Assembly: GCA_002436065.1 (NCBI GenBank)
Contig: DIXP01000105.1
Coordinates: 26,471 to 90,470, forward strand
Direction of reading: 5' to 3'
DNA from: Chloroflexi bacterium UBA6077
Lineage (GTDB): Bacteria > Chloroflexota > UBA6077
Length of the DNA stretch: 64,000 nucleotides
Below the pieces are notes generated by a model, which searched no databases, was not told the DNA's origin, and worked only from the letters and a program-made list of their open reading frames with translations. This document shows, one piece after another, positions 50,732 through 60,932 of this stretch. The translations under genes and the position numbers were made by a program. The stretch's first letter is position 1, and every line of letters starts with the position of its first letter.

Positions 50732-52234
50732 ATGGACACCATTCAGAACCTGATGATGGGTTTCTCTATCGCCATGTCTCCTCAGAACCTGATGTTCGCT
50801 TTCCTGGGATCCATCATGGGCACGCTCATCGGGGTGCTCCCTGGGGTGGGGTCGGCGGCCGGCATCGCGATACTGCTGCCACTCACCTTTCAGCTGCCCC
50901 CTATCAGCGCCATCATCATGCTCTCGGCCATCTTCTATGGGGCCCAATACGGCGGCACCCTCACCAGCGTCCTGCTCAATGTGCCCGGTGAGGCTGCCTC
51001 CGTCATCACCTGTCTGGACGGGCACGAGTTGGCGAAGAAAGGGCGCGCGGGGGTCGCCCTCAGCATTGCCGCGATAGGTTCCTTCATTGGCGGCACCGTA
51101 GCCACCATTGGACTCGTTGTCGCGGCCCCCCCGCTGGCGCGAGCGGCCCTCCAATTCGGTCCTCCCGAGTTCTTCGCCCTGATGGTGCTGGGTCTGACAC
51201 TCGTCACGGGCCTGGCCGGCAAGTCCGTGCTCAAGGCCCTCCTCATGGGGATCTTCGGCCTTCTCCTCGCCATGATCGGCATGGACCCCGTTCAGGGTCT
51301 GCCCAGATTCACCTTCGATCAGATGGAGTTGATGGATGGTCTGGGCTTCATCCCAGTTGTGATGGGACTGTTTGGGGTGGGGGAGATACTGCTGAACGCC
51401 GAGCAGGCGCTCCGCCCGATCCTCGACGCCAAGATGTCCTCCCTCATCCCCACGCGAAAGGACGTGGCGGACTCCACATGGCCGGTGATCCGAGGCACAG
51501 TCCTCGGGTTCTTCCTGGGGCTGATACCAGGTGTGACCAACTCGGCCACATCCTTCATGTCCTATGCGGTCGAAAAGAAGGTTTCCAAGCACCCGGAGAG
51601 GTTCGGCACAGGGGTCATCGCAGGCATCGCAGGCCCCGAGACCGCCAACAACGCCCATGCCAACGCAGCCCTGATCCCCCTCTTCACGCTGGGAATACCG
51701 GCGTCGCCCAGCATCGCGGTGTTGATGGGCGCCTTCATGATGAACGGCCTGATCCCTGGACCGTTCCTGTTCAAGGAGCACCCGGACTTCGTTTGGGCCG
51801 TCATCGCCAGCATGTACGTCGGAAACGTCTTCCTCCTGATTCTCAATCTGCCGCTCATAGGTATCTGGGTCAGGATCCTACAAATACCCTATTCCATTCT
51901 CTTCGCCCTGATCCTCTGCTTCACCACCATCGGTGCCTTCAGCATCAACAACAGCACCTTTGACATCGGGCTTATGACCCTGTTCGGGGTCATCGGGTAC
52001 GCCCTCAAGAAGCTTGACTTCCCCTTAGCCCCAGCGGTACTGACGCTCATTCTGGGTCCACTTATGGAGAAATCGCTTCGCAGAAGCCTGGACATGTCTC
52101 AGGGCGACTTCGCCGTCTTCCTCGACAGGCCCATCTGCCTGGCACTGTTCGCGATAGCCGCAGTGGTGTTGATCTCACCACTGCTCGGTTTCCTCTCTGA
52201 TCGTCGCAAGGCAGTTAGTGGAGAGAGCAGCTAG
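50732..52234 (+). CDS. tctA: Tripartite tricarboxylate transporter large subunit TctA
   Basis: A 500-aa membrane carrier with about twelve segments. Motifs: GVLPGVGSAAGIAILLPLTF, the canonical FYGAQYGGTLTSVLLNVPGE and, in the second half, GIAGPETANNAHANAALIPL with FTLGIPASPSIAVLMGAFMM. It probably works with several of the TctC-like binding lipoproteins. Confidence 0.94.
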   Translation: MDTIQNLMMGFSIAMSPQNLMFAFLGSIMGTLIGVLPGVGSAAGIAILLPLTFQLPPISAIIMLSAIFYGAQYGGTLTSVLLNVPGEAASVITCLDGHELAKKGRAGVALSIAAIGSFIGGTVATIGLVVAAPPLARAALQFGPPEFFALMVLGLTLVTGLAGKSVLKALLMGIFGLLLAMIGMDPVQGLPRFTFDQMELMDGLGFIPVVMGLFGVGEILLNAEQALRPILDAKMSSLIPTRKDVADSTWPVIRGTVLGFFLGLIPGVTNSATSFMSYAVEKKVSKHPERFGTGVIAGIAGPETANNAHANAALIPLFTLGIPASPSIAVLMGAFMMNGLIPGPFLFKEHPDFVWAVIASMYVGNVFLLILNLPLIGIWVRILQIPYSILFALILCFTTIGAFSINNSTFDIGLMTLFGVIGYALKKLDFPLAPAVLTLILGPLMEKSLRRSLDMSQGDFAVFLDRPICLALFAIAAVVLISPLLGFLSDRRKAVSGESS

Positions 52235-52338
52235 ACCCAAGCATCACCCACGTATCTTTCTGCCCGGTGGCCAAGGCTCGGCGAGGCGCTGCACGAGAAG
52301 CGTCAACAGCTTCAAATAACAGGAGGATGGTAACCATC

Positions 52339-53295
52339 ATGAGCCTCGATCGCGACTACGAGATCCTGAAAGAGCTGTGCGAGAAGTACAGAAACTGGGG
52401 AAGGTGGGGACCGGACGACCAGGTCGGCACTATCAACTTCATCACCCCCGAGAAGATCATCCAGTCCGGACAGTTGATCCGCAAGGGCAAGATCTTCTCC
52501 CTGGCGATCCCCTTCGACCAGGCCGGCCCGCAGGACGGCAGCAACCGCCGCTTCAACCCGATCCACTTCATGTCCCGAGATGGTCGGGACACCATGGCGG
52601 GTACGCTGATGGGCCGCCCTTCCGGATACGGCGGTGCGGACGATGTCTTCATGATGCCTACCCACGCCGCGACCCACTGGGATGCCCTATCCCACAGCTA
52701 CTGGGATGGGAAGATGTGGAACGGCTACGATGCCAGCCGCTGCTCCAGCCTCGGCACCGACGTGAACGGCATCGAGACCTACAAGGACAGGATCGTGACC
52801 CGCGGCGTCCTGCTGGACATCCCCAGACTCAAGGGCGTCGACTGGTTGGAGATGAGCTACGCCATTACCAGCGATGACCTTGATGCCGCTGCCAGGATGG
52901 CCAACGTCGAGGTTACCCGAGGGGACATCGTCCTGGTAAGGACCGGGTTCCTGACTCTGTGCCGGAACCGTGGAAGCTGGGGAAGCTACGCGGGCGGAGA
53001 CGCACCAGGCATGTCACTCTGGACCGTGGGGTGGCTCTACGATCACGAGATAGCGGCGGTGGCCACGGACACCTGGGGCTGCGAGGTCCGGCCGAACGAG
53101 GTCAAGTGGGTCCACCAACCCTGGCACAAAGTGGTGTTGCCCAACATGGGCCTCCTGATGGGGGAGATGTTCGACCTGGATGAACTGGCCAAGGACTGCG
53201 CGGAGGACGGCGTCTACGAGTTCCAGCTGGTTGCCCCCCCACTCCCTCTAACGGGGTGCGTCGGATCGCCCATCAACCCCTACGCAGTCAAGTAG
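52339..53295 (+). CDS. Cyclase family protein, copy 2
   Basis: A 318-aa paralog of the hydrolase at 46286, same length and highly similar throughout, with THAATHWDALSH as the metal motif and GCEVRPNEVKWVHQPWHKVV near the end. ATG 52339 is 12 bases after AGGAGG; the longer open frame upstream is not supported. It lies between tctA and a ThDP gene, mirroring the arrangement at 45-49 kb. Confidence 0.9.
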   Translation: MSLDRDYEILKELCEKYRNWGRWGPDDQVGTINFITPEKIIQSGQLIRKGKIFSLAIPFDQAGPQDGSNRRFNPIHFMSRDGRDTMAGTLMGRPSGYGGADDVFMMPTHAATHWDALSHSYWDGKMWNGYDASRCSSLGTDVNGIETYKDRIVTRGVLLDIPRLKGVDWLEMSYAITSDDLDAAARMANVEVTRGDIVLVRTGFLTLCRNRGSWGSYAGGDAPGMSLWTVGWLYDHEIAAVATDTWGCEVRPNEVKWVHQPWHKVVLPNMGLLMGEMFDLDELAKDCAEDGVYEFQLVAPPLPLTGCVGSPINPYAVK

Positions 53296-53317
53296 AGTCG
53301 AAGAAGGAGAATACAAA

Positions 53318-54988
53318 ATGACAGTCATGACTGGGAGCCGGTTCGTCGCCGAAGCGCTCCACGGATACGGAGTAACCCACGTGTTCTTCGTGCCCGGTAC
53401 CATGCGCCGCGCCCTCGTCGAAATGGAGGACTTGGGAATTAACAGGGTCCTCTGCCACAGCGAGCCCGCGGCCGCCTACATGGCCGACGGATACGCCCGA
53501 GCCGCGCGTCGCCCCGGCGTCGTGATGGCCCAATCCGTTGGTGCGTCCAACGTCGCCACGGGTCTGCGAGATGCCTATCTATCCCACTCCCCCGTCATTG
53601 CCATCACCGGCGGCCCATACCCGGAAACCAGGTACAGGCACCAGTACCAGCAAATTGAAGACTTCCCCATGTTCGAGGCCGTCACCAAGTTCAACGCCGT
53701 CGTCGAGAGGGCGGAGCGGGTGCCCGACCTGATGCGTCAGGCATTCCGGGAAGCGACCACGGGCACGCCCCAGCCGGTCCATCTCCGAATGCTGGGCCGA
53801 GGCGGGGAGACCGTCCAGGGCGAGGGCGATCTGGATGCCTACATCGAGCCCGAGTACAGCCGATACCCTGCGGAGCGACCGGAGCCCGACATGACCAAGG
53901 TGAGGCAGGCCATCGAGGCCCTGGCGGCAGCCGAGAGGCCGGTGATGGTGGTGGGCGGCGGAGCCGCGGCCTCGGACGCAGGGTCCGAGGTGGTGAAGCT
54001 GGCCGAACTGCTCTCCATTCCGGTGGTGACATCCCTCAACGGGAAGGGCCTGATCCCCGACGACCATCCCCTGTGTATCGGCGTGGTGGGACTCTACTCG
54101 CGGAAGTGCGCCAACCAGGTAGTGTCCAACGCAGATCTGGTCTTTTTCGTCGGTAGTGGGACAGACAGCCTCGTCACCAACAATTGGAAGCAGCCCAGGC
54201 GGGGAGCCGCCACCGTGATACAACTGAACATCAACCCGTCCGAAATCGGCAGGAACTACCCTGTCAAGGTCGGTTTGGTAGGCGACGCCAAGGTCACCCT
54301 CAGTCGGATGATCGAGGTGGCTGGGTCCGGCAAGTCGAGATCCGAGTGGGTGGCAAAGGCCCAGTCGTTCCTGAGCCAGTGGCGCACCGAGGTTGAGCCA
54401 CACTACAACTCCGATGTCGTTCCCATGAGGCCGGAGCGAATCTGCAAGGAAATCACCGAATTCCTGCCGGAGGACGCGGTGGTGGTGGCCTGCACCAGCC
54501 ACGCCGCGATCTGGAGTGGCACCATGGTAGATCTGAAGGGGCCCAACCACCGGTACATTCGGTGCGCCGGCACCCTGGGTTGGGGCTTCCCGGGCGCAAT
54601 CGGGGTCAAGTGCGCCCTGCCGGACAAGCCCGTGCTCGCATTCACCGGCGACGGAGGTATGTTCTACCACCTCTCCGAACTGGAGACCTGCGCCCGTAAC
54701 GGAATCAACCTGGTCGTCCTGGTGAACAATAACCACGCTCTGGCTCAGACCACCACCAACCTCTATGCCGCCTACGGCGACCGCCCGCGGGACCGGGCAC
54801 ACGAGATGTGGGTCTTCAAGGACGTCAACTTCGCCAAGATAGCAGATGAGATGGGCTGCATGGGCATCCGGGTGACCCATCCCAGCGAGATTCAGGGTGC
54901 CCTGAAGACGGCCTTCGCGGCCAACAGGCCGGTGGTGATCGACGCCGTCAGCGACAAGGACGTCATGCCCGGCAAGGTCTGGGGGTAG
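53318..54988 (+). CDS. Thiamine-diphosphate enzyme, copy 2
   Basis: A 556-aa paralog of the enzyme at 47333. Activating Glu in CHSEPAAAYMADGYARAARR, Mg-ThDP motif GDGGMFYHLSELETCARNGI ... VNNN. Where copies 1 and 3 read GDGGFCYH this reads GDGGMFYH, so substrate preference may differ. GAAGGAGAAT precedes the ATG. Confidence 0.88.
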   Translation: MTVMTGSRFVAEALHGYGVTHVFFVPGTMRRALVEMEDLGINRVLCHSEPAAAYMADGYARAARRPGVVMAQSVGASNVATGLRDAYLSHSPVIAITGGPYPETRYRHQYQQIEDFPMFEAVTKFNAVVERAERVPDLMRQAFREATTGTPQPVHLRMLGRGGETVQGEGDLDAYIEPEYSRYPAERPEPDMTKVRQAIEALAAAERPVMVVGGGAAASDAGSEVVKLAELLSIPVVTSLNGKGLIPDDHPLCIGVVGLYSRKCANQVVSNADLVFFVGSGTDSLVTNNWKQPRRGAATVIQLNINPSEIGRNYPVKVGLVGDAKVTLSRMIEVAGSGKSRSEWVAKAQSFLSQWRTEVEPHYNSDVVPMRPERICKEITEFLPEDAVVVACTSHAAIWSGTMVDLKGPNHRYIRCAGTLGWGFPGAIGVKCALPDKPVLAFTGDGGMFYHLSELETCARNGINLVVLVNNNHALAQTTTNLYAAYGDRPRDRAHEMWVFKDVNFAKIADEMGCMGIRVTHPSEIQGALKTAFAANRPVVIDAVSDKDVMPGKVWG

Positions 54989-55191
54989 AACCATGTCAAC
55001 TTAGCAGTCACGAACGGCGAAGACCGCCGCCGGGAGCGCGGGTCGCTGGCCCGCCCGAGACGATCCATCGCAGCGCCTCAGAGGATGGAGATGCGCGTCT
55101 CGTGTCCGTCCTTGCGGGCGAGCCGACCGCGCTCCCGGCCTTGTTCGCCCCACGTTGCCCCATACATCAGGACAAAGAGGTGGAAGTAGAA

Positions 55192-55581
55192 ATGGCCGAT
55201 GAGACTCGTGGAGACCAGTTCCAGCAGGGCCTGGAAAAGCGCGCATCGCTATTTGGCCCCCAGTCAAAGCCTGGCGGAGGCGGAACCCAGGGCCTGGCAC
55301 CCTACTACTCGAAATGGATAGTTGAGAACGTCTTCGGAGACATCTGGTCCAGACCGGCCCTGGGAGACAAGACTAGGGTGATGATCACCATGGTCGCTCT
55401 CGCCATGTCCCACCAGTACCCTCAGCTGAAAGGTTACTTCGAGGTAGCCCAACGGGTTGGGTGGACGAAGGAGGAGATCGTGGAGGCCATGGTCCAACTA
55501 GCCCCCTACGGGGGCGTGCCTACCGTCCACAACGCCCTGGACGTCCTCCAGGGGGTGCTCACAGAAGAGGAGGGCAAGTAG
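55192..55581 (+). CDS. Carboxymuconolactone decarboxylase family protein
   Basis: A 129-aa all-helical protein: VFGDIWSRPALGDKTRVMIT, then RVGWTKEEIVEAMVQLAPYGG and PTVHNALDVLQGVL. This is the CMD/AhpD fold, but the redox CxxC of AhpD is absent, so it is of the lactone-decarboxylase-like or unknown subtype. ATG 55192 after GAGGTGGA; the longer open frame upstream lacks family similarity. Lies between the second and third ThDP modules. Confidence 0.88.
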   Translation: MADETRGDQFQQGLEKRASLFGPQSKPGGGGTQGLAPYYSKWIVENVFGDIWSRPALGDKTRVMITMVALAMSHQYPQLKGYFEVAQRVGWTKEEIVEAMVQLAPYGGVPTVHNALDVLQGVLTEEEGK

Positions 55582-55679
55582 CGAGAGGGTCAGGGCTAAT
55601 CAGCTTGAGTACAACGTGCTATCCCCTGCCAATTAAAGCAGCGTCCAACTAGGGACTAGTATGCGAAAAGGAGTCAGAG

Positions 55680-56810
55680 ATGAAGCGACCGATCGCGTCC
55701 CTCATGGCGGTCCTGGTGGTAGCTGGTCTCGTGGTTGTTGGTTGCACTCAGGCCGCACCAGCCCCAACACCCACGAAGGCGGCGGCTGCCGCCCCCACGA
55801 CGGCACCGGCCGGTGCAACCGCACCGGCAAAGGCTGCGGAGCCAACCAAGCCTTCTGCTGCCCAACCTACCACCGCCGCCGCTGCGCCAACCAAGAAGGT
55901 GGACTTCCCCCAGAAGGGCAAGGCCGTCACCCTCATCGTGCCCTGGGCGGCGGGCAGCAGCAATGACCTCTGCGCGAGACTGCTGGCGGGCTACATGGAG
56001 AAAGACCTGGGAACCCCCTTTGAGGTGGTCAACAAGACTGGCGCCAGTACCCAGGTCGGGATGACAGAGTTGGCCAGGGCCAAGCCGGACGGCTACACCC
56101 TGGGGCTGACCTCCACCATCACCACGGTTCTCACCTACATGGACCCGACTCGTAAGGCCGCCTTCGCCATGAAGGACTTCCAGCCGGTGGCTGTCACCGT
56201 GTCGGAAGCCGTCGCGATGTCGGTGAAAGCAGACAGCCCCTACAAGACGCTGAAGGAAATGGTCGACTTCGCCAAGGCCAACCCGAAGAAGCTCAAGCTC
56301 GGCGACAACGGGTTGGGCTCTCCCACCCATATGGTGACGCTCATGCTGTCCAAGGTCGCTGGCGCGCAGTTCGCCTCGGTGCACTTCGACGGCGGCTCTC
56401 AGAACGTCGCGGCCATGATGGGTGGCCACCTCGATGTATCGAGCGCCAGCCCCTCCAACGTCATCGGGCTGATGAAGAACAACGAGGTCCGGGTTCTCGG
56501 CATTGCCGACGATGAGGAGAACAAGCTTCTTCCAGGCGTCAAGACCTTTGCATCGCAGGGATTCAACGTCGTCATGCCTCTCACTCGGGGCGTGGTCGCT
56601 CCCGCCGGCACTCCTAAAGAGGTCGTCGAGATCCTGGCGGCATCCATGAAGAAGGCCACTCAGGATCCCGAGTACATCAAGAAGTCGGAAGACACGGGCC
56701 AGGGGATACGATTCATTGGCACCGAGGACTTCCAGAAGCACTGGGCATCCCTGGAGCAGCCTGCGAAGGACACCATTGAAGAAGTGCAGGCCGAGGCGAC
56801 CAAGAAGTAG
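55680..56810 (+). CDS. TctC/Bug-family solute-binding lipoprotein (copy 3)
   Basis: A 376-aa lipoprotein: lipobox VVVGC (Cys22), Ala/Pro/Thr/Lys linker to about residue 78, Bug domain from FPQKGKAVTLIVPWAAGSSN. Very similar to copies 2 and 4 (ASVHFDGGSQNVAAMMGGHL). AAAAGGAG precedes the ATG. It is followed after 15 bp by the third ThDP gene, without a cyclase between. Confidence 0.93.
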   Translation: MKRPIASLMAVLVVAGLVVVGCTQAAPAPTPTKAAAAAPTTAPAGATAPAKAAEPTKPSAAQPTTAAAAPTKKVDFPQKGKAVTLIVPWAAGSSNDLCARLLAGYMEKDLGTPFEVVNKTGASTQVGMTELARAKPDGYTLGLTSTITTVLTYMDPTRKAAFAMKDFQPVAVTVSEAVAMSVKADSPYKTLKEMVDFAKANPKKLKLGDNGLGSPTHMVTLMLSKVAGAQFASVHFDGGSQNVAAMMGGHLDVSSASPSNVIGLMKNNEVRVLGIADDEENKLLPGVKTFASQGFNVVMPLTRGVVAPAGTPKEVVEILAASMKKATQDPEYIKKSEDTGQGIRFIGTEDFQKHWASLEQPAKDTIEEVQAEATKK

Positions 56811-56825
56811 AGGGGGTTCCATCCC

Positions 56826-58493
56826 ATGCCTGTCATGAGCGGCGGCCGTTTCCTTGCGGAGACACTGCACGGATACGGCGTCAGCCATCTGTTCTGGGTG
56901 CCGGGCATCTTCCACTCCGCCCTGGCGGCCATGGAGGAGAAGGGCATCACTCGAGTGCTGGCTCACAGCGAGGTAGCGGCCGCCTATATGGCGGACGGCT
57001 ACGCCAGGGCGTCACGAAAGCCCGGAGTCTGCATGTCCCAGGCCGTCGGGGCCGCCAACATCTGCGCCGGGCTGAGGGATGCCTTTCTGGCTAACTCTCC
57101 GGTCATCGCTATTACGGGGGGACATGGTTCGGACGCTCGCTATCGGCATCCCTATCAAGTCATCGACGACCTCGCCATGTTCGAGCCGATCACCCGTTTC
57201 AACGCCAGGGTGGAGAAGCTCGATCGTTTCCCTGACCTTCTGCGGCAAGCCTTCAGGGCAGCCACAACCGGTCCGAAGGGGCCGGTTCACCTGGAACTTG
57301 GCGGGCCCCATGGTGAGTCGGTGCGCGGCGAAGGGAACCTGGAACTGATCATCGAGAAGCAGTTTGGCAGCTATCCTCCTTACCGCTTGGAGCCCGATAT
57401 GGCACAGGTGAAGGAAGCCGCGACGCTGCTGGCCAAGGCCCAGAGACCGGTCATCATAGCGGGGGGAGGCGTCACCGCCTCCGACGCTGGCCGAGAACTG
57501 GTCAAGCTGGCCGAGGCGCTCTCCATTCCAGTCGCTGCGAGCCTCAACGCCAAGGATGTCATCCCGGAAAATCACCCTCTGGCCATGGGCCTGCCGGGCA
57601 GGTACGGCCGGTGGAGTACCAACCAGGCCCTCCAGGAAGCGGATCTTGTCTTCTTCGTAGGTAGTAGCGCTGGAGGATTGACTACGGACGACTGGAAGGC
57701 CCCTCCAGTGGGCACTCCAGCCATTCAGCTGGACATCGACCCCATGGAGGTCGGACGCAACTATCCCGTGCAGGTGGGCCTGGTTGGAGACTGCAAGGTG
57801 ACCCTCCAAAGGCTCCTCGATGTGGCGCAACCCACGGCCTCGCGAGATCCCTGGATAACCAGGGTCCAGGACCTTCTGGGCGAGTGGCGCGCCGAGATGG
57901 AGCCCAAGCTCAACTCGGACTCCTCGCCCATCAGGCCTGAGCGGATCTGCAGGGAGCTCACCCGGTTCCTGCCTTCCAACGCCGTGGTGGTCTCCGACAC
58001 CGGCCACTCAGCCGTCTGGAGCGGCAACCTGATCGGCATCCAACATCCTACCCAACGGTTCATCCGATGTGCCGGCACTCTTGGGTGGTCCCTCCCTGCC
58101 TCTCTGGGAGTGAAGTGCGCCCTGCCGAATCGCCCAGTGATCTGCTTCACCGGCGATGGTGGCTTCTGCTACCACCCGTACGAGCTGGAGACTGCGGCGA
58201 GGCGAGGCATCAAGGTAGTCGTGGTTGTCAATAACAACCACGCCCTCCAGCAGTCGCGGGCGGGTGTCGAGAACGCATACGGCGGCCCGAGACGAGGAAG
58301 GTCCGACGAGATGTGGGTGTTCAACGACGTGAACCTGGCCAAGTTGGCCGAAGACATGGGCTGCTTCGGCGTGCGCGTGGAGCGGCCCAAGGATCTGCTA
58401 CCGGCCATGGAGCGAGCTCTCGCCTCGGATCGGCCGGCGGTGATAGACGTGGTGTCCAACGTGGATGCCGTGCCACCAAGGGCATGGCGGTAG
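56826..58493 (+). CDS. Thiamine-diphosphate enzyme, copy 3
   Basis: A 555-aa paralog of copies 1 and 2. Activating Glu in LAHSEVAAAYMADGYARASR and Mg-ThDP motif GDGGFCYHPYELETAARRGI ... VNNN. Its last 38 codons have a decayed near-copy at 62378-62494. Closer to copy 1 than to copy 2 in the PP domain. Confidence 0.88.
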   Translation: MPVMSGGRFLAETLHGYGVSHLFWVPGIFHSALAAMEEKGITRVLAHSEVAAAYMADGYARASRKPGVCMSQAVGAANICAGLRDAFLANSPVIAITGGHGSDARYRHPYQVIDDLAMFEPITRFNARVEKLDRFPDLLRQAFRAATTGPKGPVHLELGGPHGESVRGEGNLELIIEKQFGSYPPYRLEPDMAQVKEAATLLAKAQRPVIIAGGGVTASDAGRELVKLAEALSIPVAASLNAKDVIPENHPLAMGLPGRYGRWSTNQALQEADLVFFVGSSAGGLTTDDWKAPPVGTPAIQLDIDPMEVGRNYPVQVGLVGDCKVTLQRLLDVAQPTASRDPWITRVQDLLGEWRAEMEPKLNSDSSPIRPERICRELTRFLPSNAVVVSDTGHSAVWSGNLIGIQHPTQRFIRCAGTLGWSLPASLGVKCALPNRPVICFTGDGGFCYHPYELETAARRGIKVVVVVNNNHALQQSRAGVENAYGGPRRGRSDEMWVFNDVNLAKLAEDMGCFGVRVERPKDLLPAMERALASDRPAVIDVVSNVDAVPPRAWR

Positions 58494-58501
58494 AAGCAGT
58501 C

Positions 58502-58533
58502 CCCCCCGCGCCTCATCGGGGGGGCGCGGGGGG
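58502..58533. terminator. GC-rich hairpin after the third ThDP gene
   Basis: CCCCCCGCGCC (58502-58512) pairs with 58523-58533 (11 bp), 10-base loop; no T-run. Confidence 0.6.
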
Positions 58534-58572
58534 AGGTTTGCCTAAAGGGTTAGATCAAAAAGGAGGATGGAG

Positions 58573-59709
58573 TTGAAGCACTTTCCCTTCTATCTCGCAG
58601 CCTTCGTTACCACGGTCTGCCTAATGGCGGCGGGCTGCACCCAACCTGCCCCCGCGCCAACACCCACCGCGGCGACCAAGCCCGCCGCCACCACAGCCCC
58701 GGCGGCGCCGGCCGCGACCGCTCCCGCCAAGGCCGCGGAGCCAACCAAGCCCGCCGCGGCTGCACCTACGACAGCCGCCGCCGCGCCAGCCAAGAAAGTG
58801 GACTACCCCATCAAAGGCAAGCCCATCACACTGATCGTGCCCTGGGCAGCGGGTGCCAGTAACGACGTTGTCACGAGACTCCTGGCCTTTCCCCTCGAGG
58901 CCGGTCTCGGCACGCCCGTCGAAGTGGTGAACAGGCCCGGTGCGGGGACGCAGGTCGGAATTACCGAGTTGACCAAGGCCGCGCCCGACGGTCATACCCT
59001 GGCCAATACGGCCACCCCCGCGACACAGCTCACCTATGCCGACCCTGCCAGGAAGGCGCCCTACGGGCGAAAGGATATCCAGCCCATAGCCGCCGCCGTC
59101 GTGGAGTCTCAGAGTATCTACGTGAAGGGCGACAGTCCATACAAGACCGCCAACGACCTCGTAGATGCTGCCAAGGCAAACCCCAAGAAGATCAAGATTG
59201 CAGACCAGGGCAACCTGTCGACAGCCCACATGGTAACCCTCGGGTTTGAAAGGGCAGCGGGAGTGAAGTTCGCTGCGGTTCACTTCGATGGAGCATCCGA
59301 ATCGGTCGCGGCCGTGGCCGGCGGACACGTTGACGCCTGTGTAAGCGGTCTCGCTGGCGGCGCGGGCATGGTGAAGAGCGGCGAACTCAGGATCATCGCC
59401 AACACCGGCACATCCGAGAGCAAGTTCGTCCCCGGTGTCAAGTCGCTGAAGGAGCAGGGATACAACACGACCATGATCCTTGCCCGAGGCATCTCGGCCC
59501 CCGGTGGCACCCCCAGGGAGATCGTCGACAAGATAGCCGGCATCATCAAGAGCGCCGTGGACGACCCAGCATTCAAGAAGAAGATGGACGACGCAATGCT
59601 CGACGCTCAGTACCTCGGGACCGCCGACTTCGAGAAGCACTGGGATGAGACCGACGCGCTGGTCAAGGTGATGATAGACGACGCCAAGGCCGCCGAGCCG
59701 CAGAAGTAA
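58573..59709 (+). CDS. TctC/Bug-family solute-binding lipoprotein (copy 4)
   Basis: A 378-aa lipoprotein. The TTG at 58573 is preferred: AGGAGG at 58561-58566 is too close to ATG 58567 but 6 bases from TTG, and copy 2 also starts TTGAAG. Lipobox MAAGC (Cys22), long Ala/Pro/Thr/Lys linker to about residue 78, Bug domain from YPIKGKPITLIVPWAAGASN. It precedes an amidohydrolase and an AMDase-family gene. Confidence 0.92.
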   Translation: MKHFPFYLAAFVTTVCLMAAGCTQPAPAPTPTAATKPAATTAPAAPAATAPAKAAEPTKPAAAAPTTAAAAPAKKVDYPIKGKPITLIVPWAAGASNDVVTRLLAFPLEAGLGTPVEVVNRPGAGTQVGITELTKAAPDGHTLANTATPATQLTYADPARKAPYGRKDIQPIAAAVVESQSIYVKGDSPYKTANDLVDAAKANPKKIKIADQGNLSTAHMVTLGFERAAGVKFAAVHFDGASESVAAVAGGHVDACVSGLAGGAGMVKSGELRIIANTGTSESKFVPGVKSLKEQGYNTTMILARGISAPGGTPREIVDKIAGIIKSAVDDPAFKKKMDDAMLDAQYLGTADFEKHWDETDALVKVMIDDAKAAEPQK

Positions 59710-59717
59710 TCCACCAT

Positions 59718-59753
59718 GCGGGCATCTCGGCGGCGCGCCGTCGGGATGCCCGC
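59718..59753. terminator. 36-bp near-perfect dyad after tctC-like copy 4
   Basis: GCGGGCATC (59718-59726) and GATGCCCGC (59745-59753) flank an inner GC stem with only G-T wobbles. Likely attenuator. Confidence 0.6.
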
Positions 59754-59794
59754 CCTCCTGGATATCATTTACCACCCAACAAAGGAGACTCCAT

Positions 59795-60931
59795 ATGGCC
59801 ACACCCTATGATCTACTGCTAAAGGGCGGGACCGTCGTGGACCCGTCTCAAGGGCTGCATTCCGGTGCGGACGTTGCCATCAAGAGCGGACGGGTCGCCG
59901 CCGTCGCCGAGGGCATCCCAGCGGACCAGGCCGCCCGCACCATCGACGTGTCGGGCAAGATGGTCACCCCAGGCATTATCGACCTGCACTGCCACTTCTT
60001 CTGGGGAGTGGGCAACGGGGTTGACGCCGACAAGGACTGCCTTCCCCGCGGCACCACCACCGTCGTGGATGGTGGCAGCAGCGGGGCCAACAGCTTCCAG
60101 GGCTTCCGGCGCTACGTCCTGGAGCGCATCCGCACCCGGGCTTTCGCCCTGCTGAACCTCTCCACAACGGGAATGGTGGACCTGCGCACCAGTGAATTCG
60201 GCTGTCTGACCCACGCCGACGTAGGAGCCGCCGTCCGTACCATCGAGCAGCACCGCGACCTGATCATAGGGCTCAAGACACGGGTATCCAACTACGTCGT
60301 GTCCAACGATCCAATCCCCTACATGAAGCTGGCGCGGGAGGTCGCCGACAAGGCAGGCACGAAGATCGCCATACACATCGGCGACTCCGGCATTCCGATG
60401 TCCGAGATCGTGCCCTACTTGAACGAGGGTGACATGGTGGTCCACTGCTACACCGGCCGCCGGCACGGCATCCTCGACGTGAAGGAGCGTGTGCTGGACG
60501 CCATCGTAGAGGCAAGGAAGAGGGGAGTGCTGTTTGACTCCTCTTCCGGCGGCAACCACTTCAGCTTCGACGTAGCCCGCAAGGCAATAGACCAGGGTTT
60601 CCTGCCGGACATTATCAGCACGGACATAACCGTCGGCACGTCTAAGGAAGCCGATTTCCACATGCCGCTGATGATGACCAGGCATCTGGCGCTGGGGATG
60701 CCATTGGACGAGGTGATCAAGGCGTCCACCCTCATCCCCGCGCTGGCTATCGACCGGGTACCGAAGCTGGGAACCCTCCAGGAGGGCGCCCCCGCGGATG
60801 TAACCGTGCTCGACCTCCAGAAGGGCAGCTTCTCGCTGAAGGACACGGTGGGAGCCAACATGGCCGTCACCAAGCGCTTCGAGCCGGTGCTCGCCCTGCG
60901 CGATGGCGTAGTAGCAAGTGAGATAGTCTGA
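59795..60931 (+). CDS. Amidohydrolase/deacetylase family metallohydrolase
   Basis: A 378-aa amidohydrolase-superfamily enzyme with a dihydroorotase-like frame. Metal motif PGIIDLHCHFFWG near residue 66, later ligands in IAIHIGDSG and MVVHCYTGR, and DIISTDITVG for the catalytic Asp region. The C-terminal APADVTVLD is the usual strand of the composite beta domain. AAAGGAG precedes the ATG. It lies 1 bp before the AMDase-family gene, so the two probably share a pathway. Confidence 0.88.
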   Translation: MATPYDLLLKGGTVVDPSQGLHSGADVAIKSGRVAAVAEGIPADQAARTIDVSGKMVTPGIIDLHCHFFWGVGNGVDADKDCLPRGTTTVVDGGSSGANSFQGFRRYVLERIRTRAFALLNLSTTGMVDLRTSEFGCLTHADVGAAVRTIEQHRDLIIGLKTRVSNYVVSNDPIPYMKLAREVADKAGTKIAIHIGDSGIPMSEIVPYLNEGDMVVHCYTGRRHGILDVKERVLDAIVEARKRGVLFDSSSGGNHFSFDVARKAIDQGFLPDIISTDITVGTSKEADFHMPLMMTRHLALGMPLDEVIKASTLIPALAIDRVPKLGTLQEGAPADVTVLDLQKGSFSLKDTVGANMAVTKRFEPVLALRDGVVASEIV

Positions 60932-60932
60932 T

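Noticed and set aside
53579..54994. 471-codon - strand frame opposite the second ThDP enzyme
   Set aside because: Same reason: product is His/Gly-rich and without motifs.
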